Source: Flavonifractor sp. An82 (GTDB lineage Bacteria; Bacillota; Clostridia; Oscillospirales; Oscillospiraceae). From it: a stretch of DNA of 64,000 bases. Numbering within the stretch: position 1 is the first letter of the stretch; the number at the start of each line of letters is the position of its first letter. Below, in pieces: positions 49,017-56,600 of this stretch. The notes under the pieces were generated by a model. It did not search any database and had not been told where the DNA came from. It was given only the letters and a program-made list of their open reading frames with translations. The DNA lies in assembly GCF_002159265.1 (NCBI RefSeq), contig NZ_NFHG01000001.1, positions 1 through 64,000 on the forward strand, given 5' to 3'. The translations under genes were made by a program, and so were the position numbers.

Positions 49017-49868
49017 TTACAATAGGCTTTCGATATAGCTACGATCCTGCGTAAAAATAGGGATGTCAATATCAATAAGCCACCGGCTTCGGATCACCTC
49101 AGTCTCCTCACCAGTTTTTCTGTTTTTTACAATCGCAGACTCTCTTACTTTTCTACAGGCAGAACCGCGTTTATAAGCAATAGGGAAGTCATTCCAATTG
49201 ATTCCCTTTTCAATAAACAACATATCCTGAATCTGGTTGCAGGATTTCCCATGGAGTTGCTTCGCGCTGAAATATGCTTGGCCAACAGACTCAATGCTAT
49301 TTCTTGTGGCGTCTTGTTGTCTCCAAATCAAACAATTGCAAACCTCTTCTTTTGGGATTGAAAATACACGCGAATCAAACATTGCAGAAGAAAATTTACT
49401 GCAGTATATGTCCGCCATCTTGATAAGCGCGGGATCTACAGGCTGATTAGTGCCACCTTCATCCCAACCAGGAAGATGATCCCGACCCCACTCATCAACA
49501 TTTTCAGAAAAGAATTTATTGAATGCCAGCGTTGCCATGCTTGCGCTTACGCTACACATTTTCTGGACGTTGTAACCAAACCATGCATCTGTAGTGATGG
49601 TTGCATAATCAGTGAGAATGAGAGTGATTTCATCAGATTGCGTATATCCGAACACACAACCCTGCACATTCTCACACAGATACTTCATTGTCTGCCTCAT
49701 GCTTTTAAGGAGAACTTCATCAAAAGGTCTTTCCATTCCTCTTGTAAAAGTGTGGAATGCTTTTCCATCAACACGGACAATGACGGGAACTCGTCGTGTT
49801 AAATAGTTTCTTTGGATATTTTCGTATCCTTTCATCCGATCTCCGAGAGAGTCTTTCTTGTTGCTCAC
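49017..49868 (-). CDS. Thg1-like protein (3'-5' tRNA polymerase)
   Basis: 283 aa. PVIVRVDGKAFHTFTRGMERPFD and GYTQSDEITLIL carry the two catalytic carboxylate sites of tRNA-His guanylyltransferases. The DWRQ-like IWRQQDATRNSIESVG lacks the HINNLYN motif of eukaryotic Thg1, which places it with the bacterial Thg1-like proteins that rebuild missing 5' nucleotides of tRNAs. GTG start with AAAGGAG before it. Fits the other tRNA-repair genes here. Confidence 0.9.
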   Translation of the reverse strand: MSNKKDSLGDRMKGYENIQRNYLTRRVPVIVRVDGKAFHTFTRGMERPFDEVLLKSMRQTMKYLCENVQGCVFGYTQSDEITLILTDYATITTDAWFGYNVQKMCSVSASMATLAFNKFFSENVDEWGRDHLPGWDEGGTNQPVDPALIKMADIYCSKFSSAMFDSRVFSIPKEEVCNCLIWRQQDATRNSIESVGQAYFSAKQLHGKSCNQIQDMLFIEKGINWNDFPIAYKRGSACRKVRESAIVKNRKTGEETEVIRSRWLIDIDIPIFTQDRSYIESLL

Positions 49869-49883
49869 ATTGATTCTCCTTTA

Positions 49884-50171
49884 TTATTTTTGACTTTCAA
49901 TAACAGTAACGGTACCTTCAAACATCCCCCAAGCACTAGATTGCTCAAAAACATAAGTTTCTGCAAATTCATCAGCTCGCATAGGACGGGTTAAGTACCA
50001 CAGAGAATCATCCTTCCATGTAATCATTTCGAGCTTTTCACCAGGATCGAGTTCAACGACCATATCGCCGCCAAAATTCTTCACCATTTCCTGAGTAGTG
50101 CAACTAGTTAAAAATAGCGAAGCTACCAAAGCAATGCAAACAAACAAAATCAAAATTTTTTTATTCAGCAT
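49884..50171 (-). CDS. Small lipoprotein
   Basis: 95 aa. Signal peptide KKILILFVCIALVASLFLTS with lipobox LTSC, mature part beta-rich (GEKLEMITWKDDSLWYLTRP). A phage-encoded surface lipoprotein often serves in superinfection exclusion (inference). Family not recognised beyond small phage lipoproteins. Confidence 0.75.
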   Translation of the reverse strand: MLNKKILILFVCIALVASLFLTSCTTQEMVKNFGGDMVVELDPGEKLEMITWKDDSLWYLTRPMRADEFAETYVFEQSSAWGMFEGTVTVIESQK

Positions 50172-50189
50172 CTTATAATTGAACTCCTT

Positions 50190-50642
50190 TTATTGTTTTT
50201 GATAAATCACCACATCCAAATTATCAAGATATAGATGAATCAAATCAGATACAATTTCCCATTTTCCGTTCGCTAATCCGCACCCAATCCCGTGCGGTAT
50301 TGCAATTGTTTTACTTTGGCATCGGTCTGCAATAGATCTTAGACATGTCTCAAAATGCGAATAGCTTGTATAGCATATATGATGGCAACGTCCATAATTC
50401 AATTGAGCAAAAATATTCGCAACATATCTTCCATCTCCAATGGAGACGTACTGGACTTTCCCCATCAGATCATATGGCGTAGTAAACTTATTGCAGTATT
50501 TGTGGTATTCTGTTTTCACAACAGGCCATTTAGTGTAAATAGCTTTAGCTAATCCGGAACCCATTACATTTTGACAGTTTACTTGCTGGACAATGATGTC
50601 CTCATTAGAGTTTAAAATATCTCCCGTAATGTACCTAATCAT
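50190..50642 (-). CDS. Macro-domain protein
   Basis: 150 aa. MIRYITGDILNSNEDIIVQQ, VNCQNVMGSGLAKAI and IAIPHGIGCGLANGKWE define an ADP-ribose-binding macro domain of the ADP-ribose-1''-phosphatase/ADP-ribosyl-hydrolase type. ADP-ribose 1''-phosphate is a by-product of 2'-phosphate removal in RNA repair; removal of ADP-ribose from targets of DarT-like toxins is the other candidate. GGAGG before ATG 50,642. Confidence 0.88.
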   Translation of the reverse strand: MIRYITGDILNSNEDIIVQQVNCQNVMGSGLAKAIYTKWPVVKTEYHKYCNKFTTPYDLMGKVQYVSIGDGRYVANIFAQLNYGRCHHICYTSYSHFETCLRSIADRCQSKTIAIPHGIGCGLANGKWEIVSDLIHLYLDNLDVVIYQKQ

Positions 50643-50850
50643 CTTTCCTCCAAAGACCATCAAATGAATCATCGACACTATAGTTTTTCATACAGGTTGG
50701 GCACGTTAGATGCGATACCGCGCGACGAGATCTTCCTGTTTTAACTAAATGTCCATACTCAATTCTTGTTTCTTCTTCTATAAACCAGATCGGGATCAAC
50801 GAATCTCCGCAGTATTCACACACACCGTAGCGATCACCATTACTCGCCAT
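50635..50850 (-). CDS. Zinc-finger phage protein, 71 aa
   Basis: Two CxxC pairs (VCEYCGDSL, HLTCPTCMKNY) around a basic loop (KTGRSRRAVSH). The stop overlaps the macro-gene start; its ATG overlaps the previous stop. Confidence 0.65.
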   Translation of the reverse strand: MASNGDRYGVCEYCGDSLIPIWFIEEETRIEYGHLVKTGRSRRAVSHLTCPTCMKNYSVDDSFDGLWRKDD

Positions 50851-51256
50851 ATGTGATATAACGCCCCTCTCGTTCGGCTGCCGATATCATCTCGATCACA
50901 CGGCTAATGCCAAGCGACTCAATCTGCTCCTTCAGAAGGTAATCAATAGAATCCGGGTTCACTGATCTATCATCCCAATATTCATTTGCCCCGATTTTAC
51001 GCGGGGAGTTACCAAACCCTTTCTTCCATTCATCCGTACTATCGTTAACAGCAGAGAAGTACAGACCATGTTCTGCGCACGCAGCAAGAGCATCGTCTAG
51101 AAGCTTTCCTTCCCGGCACGTCCAGAGAACCAAGTCCGCTCCATTGAGCTGTTCCTCCAGCGCCTTTTCGATAACACGCATCCTAGGCTCTCCAATCGAG
51201 GGGAACCTGTTCTCAAAAAGCGTTCCGTCAAAATCTATCGCAATAACCTTATTCAT
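50840..51256 (-). CDS. HAD-like phosphatase, phage type
   Basis: 138 aa. Motif I VIAIDFDGTLFENRFP, motif II LWTCREG, motif III/IV YWDDRSVNPDSIDYL. A capless HAD hydrolase common in phages; substrate unknown. GAGGATGATC before the ATG. Confidence 0.8.
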   Translation of the reverse strand: MNKVIAIDFDGTLFENRFPSIGEPRMRVIEKALEEQLNGADLVLWTCREGKLLDDALAACAEHGLYFSAVNDSTDEWKKGFGNSPRKIGANEYWDDRSVNPDSIDYLLKEQIESLGISRVIEMISAAEREGRYITYGE

Positions 51257-51429
51257 TGATCATCCTCCGCTCCCATAATTGCTTCACATGCGGGGCATCT
51301 TATGCTGTTTGCTGTCCAAATTCCCACCGGATACCCACAGTTCGTACAATTCCATATTGATTGACCAGTGGAACGAGATAAATCCAATTGAATCTCCCAT
51401 TTTGCATGAATAACAGGAGCGTAAATCAT
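51253..51429 (-). CDS. Zinc-ribbon protein, 58 aa
   Basis: IHAKWEIQLDLSRSTG, WNCTNCGYPVGIW and RCPACEAIM: the small 'HAKW..zinc ribbon' protein type of phages. ATG 51,429 follows the protease-like stop directly. Overlaps the HAD start by four bases. Confidence 0.65.
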   Translation of the reverse strand: MIYAPVIHAKWEIQLDLSRSTGQSIWNCTNCGYPVGIWTANSIRCPACEAIMGAEDDQ

Positions 51430-51430
51430 C

Positions 51431-52129
51431 TTATTTGCGCCGCTTATTAGGACTAACAACAAAAGACCATTCATACACATCGTCTACATACAGTAGATCA
51501 GCCCAACACACCTTTCCACCATATTCACGACCCTTCTCGTGTGGGCACTTGCGTTTGTCATAAAAATCTTCTCCGCAAATAGAGCATTGAACTTTGTTGA
51601 CTGCACAACCAACACTTATCTCTTTCTTGATCCCATTCTCAATTTCTTCAATCAGTGGTTTGGTATATTCAGATTTGACGATATACGCATATCCTTTTAG
51701 GTAACAGAGAGGGTCTCCAGCAACCGTAATGGTTGTTTCATCTGTTACTAATTCAGTCTTAAAAATGCGGGCATTTTGCCGTGATGTAATCCACTGATGA
51801 TCAAAGATTCCACTCATGCCGATAAACATAGAAGCCAATTCATTTAGCGTGTCTACGGGGAATCGTTCGCTGTCACGATCAATTTCGTTGTCACATAAGC
51901 GGATAGAGAAAACATACACTTCGTCCGCAGAAAGTGGACGATGGCTTATTTTGTTGATTAGATTCAGATTATCAGCACTAACTGCCTGTTCACTGGTTTC
52001 GGTTCCTGTACTTGCTTCCAAAAACTGAATTGCCTGTGTCACACAGTCAGAAAAAAATGCGCCAATCTTCTCGGTCAAAAAATCTGTGTTGCAAGATCGT
52101 AGCCCATCGATAATTTCTTTTTTAGTCAT
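51431..52129 (-). CDS. Prohead protease-like protein with zinc site
   Basis: 232 aa. LCDNEIDRDSERFPVDTLNELASMFIGMSGIFDHQ is the start of the phage serine-protease fold (the final HQ would hold the catalytic His), and GIKKEISVGCAVNKVQC carries the candidate Ser. A Cys-rich insert (CSICGEDFYDKRKCPHEKG) follows. The only head-maturation-like gene in the window; no capsid or terminase gene accompanies it. Could act on something other than the capsid. Confidence 0.6.
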   Translation of the reverse strand: MTKKEIIDGLRSCNTDFLTEKIGAFFSDCVTQAIQFLEASTGTETSEQAVSADNLNLINKISHRPLSADEVYVFSIRLCDNEIDRDSERFPVDTLNELASMFIGMSGIFDHQWITSRQNARIFKTELVTDETTITVAGDPLCYLKGYAYIVKSEYTKPLIEEIENGIKKEISVGCAVNKVQCSICGEDFYDKRKCPHEKGREYGGKVCWADLLYVDDVYEWSFVVSPNKRRK

Positions 52130-52151
52130 TGATCTTTCCTTTACAAACCCT

Positions 52152-52271
52152 TTATTTCTTCTTCCACTTATCGCAGCTGAAGCATGGCTTTAGCGATACA
52201 CCAAGCATCGGACTGTTCTTATTGGTACATTTACCGTTCTGGCACCAAAAACAAGTTTCACATTTCTCCAT
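52152..52271 (-). CDS. 39-aa Cys-rich mini-protein
   Basis: MEKCETCFWCQNGKCTNKNS, then LKPCFSCDKWKKK: six cysteines. AAGGAG seven bases before the ATG, which overlaps the preceding stop (TGATG). Probably a zinc knuckle. Confidence 0.65.
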   Translation of the reverse strand: MEKCETCFWCQNGKCTNKNSPMLGVSLKPCFSCDKWKKK

Positions 52272-52759
52272 CAAATTCTCCTTGCAGAACCCTGTTTATC
52301 TCCGCCATTCCATTTCCAATTATCTTTGGCTAAAGGGTTCTGATATTGAAAATACTCATGTTTGCATTCTTCACATGGGCCTTCGTTATGATTCGGAGTG
52401 TAGCTTTTACAAGCTGGACAATACCCATGTAGTTGCTGTATTGCGGCATCTCTTTCCTTCTTTACCTCCGCATTGCGACGCTTTTCCTCTTTAAGCATCT
52501 GAGATAGCTCAGACACTTCGATGGCGAGTTCCATAGACTTAGCGGAATTTTCATCCAAGCGAATAGGGGAGAGACCACAATATAAAGCCTGATTTTCGTA
52601 ATACAATTTAATGATTGCATCTGCACAATCAGCTGTCATTTTTGGGATGCATTTGTTCATATCGTTCCCGGAGTAATAGATGCACCCACTTTTACACTTA
52701 TCAATACCATGACTTTTCCCGCATAACGCAATTGATTCAGCTATCTTGATGTAATCCAA
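52271..52759 (-). CDS. Coiled-coil Cys protein (cassette copy B), 162 aa
   Basis: TTG start 52,759 seven bases after GGAGG. CADAIIKLYYENQAL and ELSQMLKEEKRRNAEVKKERDAAIQQL mirror the 40,099 gene (LIENQALRNAAN, KERDAAIKEL); the end has CPACKSYTPNHNEGPCEECK. Immediately follows the stop of the Cys-rich gene at 52,762. Confidence 0.6.
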   Translation of the reverse strand: MDYIKIAESIALCGKSHGIDKCKSGCIYYSGNDMNKCIPKMTADCADAIIKLYYENQALYCGLSPIRLDENSAKSMELAIEVSELSQMLKEEKRRNAEVKKERDAAIQQLHGYCPACKSYTPNHNEGPCEECKHEYFQYQNPLAKDNWKWNGGDKQGSARRI

Positions 52760-52761
52760 GC

Positions 52762-53007
52762 TCAGGCCTCCTCTGCCGGCATCTCGAACCAACGCAATGC
52801 ATATTCTTCGCTCGGCACCCCGTCTTCGCACAAATCAGCAATCATGTTAATGAGCCGTTTCGACATCTGAAGGTTATCCATACTACGAATAACATCCCCT
52901 CGTGACATAGGAACTGCACTATGACAAATGTCAGGTTTACACTTACACATATACTGAGGAGAACCGCTGTTACAACAGTCTTCATTATGTTCAAATTTAC
53001 ACTTCAT
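52762..53007 (-). CDS. Cys-rich phage protein, 81 aa
   Basis: KFEHNEDCCNSGSPQYMCKC (six Cys within the first 30 residues) then a helical tail (MDNLQMSKRLINMIADLCED). AAGGAC before the ATG; overlaps the end of the IDREAW-type gene. Confidence 0.6.
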   Translation of the reverse strand: MKCKFEHNEDCCNSGSPQYMCKCKPDICHSAVPMSRGDVIRSMDNLQMSKRLINMIADLCEDGVPSEEYALRWFEMPAEEA

Positions 53008-53575
53008 GTCCTTGCTCCCGTCCTCTTCTCCAGATCGCCCAGGCTTCCTCTGTTAGCGGGCGGCCGCACTCACAACAAAACTTGTATTCCGGCTCATAAT
53101 TGCTATGATGCTTACATTCTCTACACACTTTTGGTATTGTTCTTGAACTTTCATTGTTATTTTTGCACCACGAACAGTTAGGCGCACATTCTCCGCACGG
53201 CTCCCACGCCTCCCTGTCGATGTAGGCGGAATGGAAGGTGTATGCCGGACCAACTTGCTTGTACCAGTCGTTTGCACTGCATCTTTCCCCATCTGGAAAC
53301 GTAAGTAGCGTAGCAAAAACATCTTTTGTGACCAAGGCCCAGCAATTCGTCTCTGGGAGGTATACTGGCCATCCGTCCATTTCGCACAGATGATCAAGAG
53401 GCAATGGCTTGATGTTCACCATATTCCGCAAAACCTTAGCGGCAATGCGACAAGCCTCTGTTACAGCCTCTTGAACGGCATCTTCGCCTCTGAACCCTGC
53501 ATAGTATTCGATTTTATTTAGGGTATCGAGACTGGTTTCAGGGTCTAAAATATTTGCGGCATCTTCAAAATTCAT
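52997..53575 (-). CDS. IDREAW-type zinc protein (cassette copy B), 192 aa
   Basis: EDAANILDPETSLDTL, LPLDHLCEMDGWPVYL, AYIDREAWEPCGECAPNC, and the C-terminal ribbon VCRECKHHSN...FCCECGRPLTEEAWAIW. Clear paralogue of the gene at 40,953; both are followed by a Cys-rich and a coiled-coil gene. Function unknown. Confidence 0.7.
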   Translation of the reverse strand: MNFEDAANILDPETSLDTLNKIEYYAGFRGEDAVQEAVTEACRIAAKVLRNMVNIKPLPLDHLCEMDGWPVYLPETNCWALVTKDVFATLLTFPDGERCSANDWYKQVGPAYTFHSAYIDREAWEPCGECAPNCSWCKNNNESSRTIPKVCRECKHHSNYEPEYKFCCECGRPLTEEAWAIWRRGREQGHEV

Positions 53576-53732
53576 TCATCTTATCCCTTTCCCACGGAAC
53601 GACAACACCTTCAATAAGTTTTTCTTCTCCGTAATTCCTAGTGGTAAAATCTAATTCGGAAGCATTTCCGGACAAACTAGTTATCGACACACAGATAACA
53701 TCATCCGGCAACTCAAATGTAATGTTCTTCAT
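53565..53732 (-). CDS. Unknown phage protein, 55 aa
   Basis: MKNITFELPDDVICVSITSL, then ELDFTTRNYGEEKLIEGVVV: a small beta protein. GGAG just before ATG 53,732; an earlier in-frame start is less likely because it lies in the neighbouring gene. Confidence 0.5.
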   Translation of the reverse strand: MKNITFELPDDVICVSITSLSGNASELDFTTRNYGEEKLIEGVVVPWERDKMNEF

Positions 53733-53889
53733 CGCGCTCCGAACCTCCAAAAAATCTCTGATGTTCACGAACTGCCTTCTTGTGGTATGGACAATTTGGA
53801 TTTGCTCTGCACTTAAAGCACCATCCAATCTCGTATGCATCAGATCGGTTATAGCCTTCATCATAATCACAAATTCTATCTATATTCAT
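53713..53889 (-). CDS. Small Cys-rich protein, 58 aa
   Basis: ICDYDEGYNRSDAYEIGWCFKC, ANPNCPYHKKAVREHQRFFG: likely a zinc knuckle. The ATG overlaps the preceding stop (ATGA). Confidence 0.55.
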   Translation of the reverse strand: MNIDRICDYDEGYNRSDAYEIGWCFKCRANPNCPYHKKAVREHQRFFGGSERDEEHYI

Positions 53890-54080
53890 TGAGCCATGCG
53901 CATCTCCTTCTGATATGCACGTAAATCTGGACACGTTCCATGTTTGCAAAATGGACGCTTACAGTTTGTGCAAAACTCTGCCGATGCCCGATCAATTCTC
54001 ATTTTGTCTTCCTTAAAAGGGGAGAAACGGCCTGGCTTTGATGCTGCCTTATATAGTCCATATGGATTGCGTAATCTCAT
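53886..54080 (-). CDS. Small Cys-rich basic protein, 64 aa
   Basis: PYGLYKAASKPGRFSPF then FCTNCKRPFCKHGTCPDLRAY. GGAAGG nine bases before the ATG. Part of a chain of three overlapping tiny zinc-type genes. Confidence 0.55.
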   Translation of the reverse strand: MRLRNPYGLYKAASKPGRFSPFKEDKMRIDRASAEFCTNCKRPFCKHGTCPDLRAYQKEMRMAQ

Positions 54081-54096
54081 TAACTCATGCCTTCCA

Positions 54097-54978
54097 TCAA
54101 AAGATTAAGCTTGCTGGATCATCCCAAGCGCTATATAGCTTACAATCAGGGCGTAGGATTAGGTATTTGTAAGTATCTGTTGCTTCCTCACACTGTTTTT
54201 TACCCATACAGTCGTCATCAAGCACCACAGACATACCATCCACAGAATACTTTGTTGCTCCATACGGAAGCTTGCCAAGAGGATGCCCTACACGTTTTAC
54301 ATATTCAGAAATGGCTTGTGTTTTCTGAGGAGATAAGGTATGGTCATATACCCATTTGCCTTGCTCCGTATCAGATGAAGAAGCATAGAGAACTCGCAAC
54401 GTCACTTGGTCTGCGCCAATGTCATAACATGTCGAGAACAACTCCTCTGGTGTATATGCCTCAAATGCGCTCGATAGATTGATGCTAAACCGCAAGGAGA
54501 AGTCATATTTTTTAATTTCCCGGCACAAATCATCCAACGAAAATTTAATAGGAGCAGGGCACCCGATGATTTCCATATTCTCATTATCATCAAAAGAAGA
54601 AATGGAGAGGCTGATGATATTTACCCCAACGTGATTTCTCAAAAACCGGAGATAGTTTTGATCTAAGAGCACGCCGGTGGTTTGCATCTCAATCCACTGA
54701 AAAGGATTGGCCATCAGCTGCATAAACAACCCGAAGTAAGTTAAGAATTTTCTATTTTGTTGAGGCTCAGAATCTCCAGTTAACATCACAGTATTGCAAC
54801 CATTGTCTTTTGCAAAACTCAGACGTTTTAAGTAATCTTTTACATACAGATCGAAGAATGGTAGGTTGTCATCCATCTGATTCTTGTATTGGTTTGCACT
54901 CATTTTGCTTACACAAAATTTACAGGTGTTGATGCATTGCGGGTTAGGTACAACCACACTAAGACTTTGTGCTTTCAT
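54097..54978 (-). CDS. Radical SAM protein, unknown reaction
   Basis: 293 aa. N-terminal cluster motif CINTCKFC (Cx3Cx2C), MLTGDSEPQQNRKF as the SAM-binding GGE-like motif, WIEMQTTGVLL, and VTLRVLYASSS strands of the barrel. Late Cys (DDDCMGKKQCEE, RPDC) might hold another cluster. Third radical SAM gene in this phage (with RlmN-like and DUF1848). Substrate unknown. Confidence 0.8.
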   Translation of the reverse strand: MKAQSLSVVVPNPQCINTCKFCVSKMSANQYKNQMDDNLPFFDLYVKDYLKRLSFAKDNGCNTVMLTGDSEPQQNRKFLTYFGLFMQLMANPFQWIEMQTTGVLLDQNYLRFLRNHVGVNIISLSISSFDDNENMEIIGCPAPIKFSLDDLCREIKKYDFSLRFSINLSSAFEAYTPEELFSTCYDIGADQVTLRVLYASSSDTEQGKWVYDHTLSPQKTQAISEYVKRVGHPLGKLPYGATKYSVDGMSVVLDDDCMGKKQCEEATDTYKYLILRPDCKLYSAWDDPASLIF

Positions 54979-55322
54979 TGGAGTGCCCCCTCAAAATCTT
55001 CTTTTACAATGGTCCACGGAAGGTCTTGGTAGTGCTGACGCGACAAAAATCCGTACAGCGTATTTCGCTTCCATCCCATATACTCAGCACATTCTTTGGA
55101 TGTTCCGAATACAACAACATTGCCCTCACGATCATAGATCGTATAAGAATTTTTGCATGTTGGCATACGAGTAGGAATCTCATTGTTCCTGATCAGCATG
55201 TTGCGAATAGTATCAGGATCTGCTCCATATTCAGCAGCGATTTTCCTGAACGGAACACCTGCTCGATTCTTTTGGATGATCGCCTGCAACATCTTGGTAG
55301 TAAACACTCTGGTTTCTTTCAT
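54975..55322 (-). CDS. Helix-turn-helix protein with NUMOD1-like C-terminus
   Basis: 115 aa. IIQKNRAGVPFRKIAAEYGADPDTIRNMLI is a resolvase-type helix-turn-helix; VVFGTSKECAEYMGWKRNTLYGFLSR resembles NUMOD1, a DNA-binding repeat of homing endonucleases, here without a nuclease. AGGAG before ATG 55,322. Perhaps a regulator derived from a homing endonuclease. Confidence 0.65.
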   Translation of the reverse strand: MKETRVFTTKMLQAIIQKNRAGVPFRKIAAEYGADPDTIRNMLIRNNEIPTRMPTCKNSYTIYDREGNVVVFGTSKECAEYMGWKRNTLYGFLSRQHYQDLPWTIVKEDFEGALQ

Positions 55323-55358
55323 AACATACTCCTGTGCATCAAAAGCGTGTCGCAAAGT

Positions 55359-55760
55359 TTATAGGGGTGCATCACCAATCAACTTAAGATTGTTAACAGC
55401 ATCCCTATTTTCTGCAGTAATATAAAATGCAAACCAAGAGTTCACATAGGTTTTGGTTTCTGCGATTTCTTGGTTGATTTCCATTGTAGACTGGAGAATA
55501 GAGACACGTTCGTATTCGCTGATCTCAGAATTCTCAACCGATAAAATATAGGTTTTATGGGCTGCTTCGTATTTTGCGACTTTGATGCTCACATCGTAGT
55601 TATCATAGTATGCTCCACAAGCACCACCAAAACATGCAACTAATACAAGAGAAATAATTGCTTTAATTACATTTTTCTTTGCATAATTGTCCGGAGCAAG
55701 CACAAAAATCAACGCAGGAATACATCCAGCCAGTGCTCCAAATAAAAGTCCGATATACAT
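55359..55760 (-). CDS. Two-helix membrane protein, 133 aa
   Basis: Helices at about residues 2-21 and 30-50, then a charged coiled-coil external or cytoplasmic domain (SEYERVSILQSTMEINQEIAE). GGAGG seven bases before ATG 55,760. Unknown. Confidence 0.6.
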   Translation of the reverse strand: MYIGLLFGALAGCIPALIFVLAPDNYAKKNVIKAIISLVLVACFGGACGAYYDNYDVSIKVAKYEAAHKTYILSVENSEISEYERVSILQSTMEINQEIAETKTYVNSWFAFYITAENRDAVNNLKLIGDAPL

Positions 55761-55772
55761 CAATTATCCTCC

Positions 55773-56006
55773 TTATAAAATCCTGATTTTATTGTCGTTG
55801 TTATCAAGAATAGCCTGCAACCGATCTGCGATCCCAAACAATTGTTCACTCCTTAAATATAAAAAAGGAGCTAATGATGTTTCAGAGGCATATCCAGTGC
55901 ATCCACAGTTGTATTTGTATTCCGTAGCTTCAAATTGATATCTTTCGGCAACTTCTTTTAATGCGGAAATAATCCAAGCAACCTCTGTTCTTGTAAACTG
56001 TTGCAT
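55773..56006 (-). CDS. Unknown phage protein, 77 aa
   Basis: MQQFTRTEVAWIISALKEVA, a Cys-x-Cys strand (KYNCGCTGYA) and a helical end. The start context GGGGTGATTGT-ATG is identical to the one that precedes ATA in the HNH gene at 31,684. Confidence 0.6.
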   Translation of the reverse strand: MQQFTRTEVAWIISALKEVAERYQFEATEYKYNCGCTGYASETSLAPFLYLRSEQLFGIADRLQAILDNNDNKIRIL

Positions 56007-56032
56007 ACAATCACCCCAATCTAAATATGTAT

Positions 56033-56047
56033 CCCCGCATAGCGGGG
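56033..56047 (-). terminator. Short GC hairpin after the 56,054 gene
   Basis: CCCCGC-ATA-GCGGGG on the plus strand just beyond the stop; only a loose T-rich stretch follows, so termination may be partial. Confidence 0.45.
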
Positions 56048-56053
56048 AAGGGG

Positions 56054-56377
56054 TTAATCAAGCTCAGCAAGCAGAGCGGTCAGTTCATCAATAGACTTGT
56101 TCTGGAGCGCCTGGTCCTGCTTTTCAGCGATGATTTCACGAATCTTACGCTTCTGCTCAGCCTTAGCCTTTGCGTTCTTTCGATCAGCCGCTTCCTTCTG
56201 CTTCACCTGTACGATATGCCGGATAATCGCAATCTTCGTAGAAGTCTCAACATCCTCATTAGTCGGAGTGTCGAGAAGGCTCTCTTCATTAGACTGCTTC
56301 TCCTGAGCATTCAGCCCCTTGAAAATAGAATCAAGGGCAGTCACACTCAGATCCCACAGATCCTCGACTCCAATCAT
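56054..56377 (-). CDS. Unknown phage protein, 107 aa, start cut off by IS element
   Basis: MIGVEDLWDLSVTALDSIFK, then a coiled coil rich in Lys/Ala (KEAADRKNAKAKAEQKRKIREI). The ATG at 56,377 lies six bases from the IS605-type element; codons further upstream belong to the IS end. The insertion has separated the gene from the integrase operon and its original leader, so its expression may be changed. Confidence 0.6.
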   Translation of the reverse strand: MIGVEDLWDLSVTALDSIFKGLNAQEKQSNEESLLDTPTNEDVETSTKIAIIRHIVQVKQKEAADRKNAKAKAEQKRKIREIIAEKQDQALQNKSIDELTALLAELD

Positions 56378-56383
56378 TCCCTT

Positions 56384-56600
56384 TTGACACTCCCCATGGC
56401 TAAAGCCAGGGGATTCTTGGCTCATCGAGGACAGCCTAAGTACCCTGCAGTTGCCCGCAGAACACCGAGGTCTTACACCCTCTCCTCAAGCGTTGGGTAG
56501 GTTCCGGTGTGTCCCACCGTACCTTGAATACTTGATTCTTTAGGCGCTGGCCTGTAGCAGCCGCAAACCCTCCATCAGCAGATTCTGGGCGGCGTTTTGA
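56384..56600 (-). ncRNA. Omega RNA (guide RNA) of TnpB
   Basis: The 3' end of tnpB and the region to the right end carry the expected conserved scaffold: stems including ACCGGAAC...CACCGGA-like pairing and the terminal hairpin GAATCCCCTGGCTTTAGCC...GGGGAG, ending in TGTCAA. The guide would be the next bases outside the element, AAGGGAATGATTGGAGTCGA (minus strand), inside the 56,054 gene. The 5' end is approximate. Confidence 0.7.

Noticed and set aside
56378-56425. Earlier start (MSQESPGFSHG) for the 56,054 gene
   Set aside because: These codons are the right end of the IS605-type element, so they are not original coding sequence.
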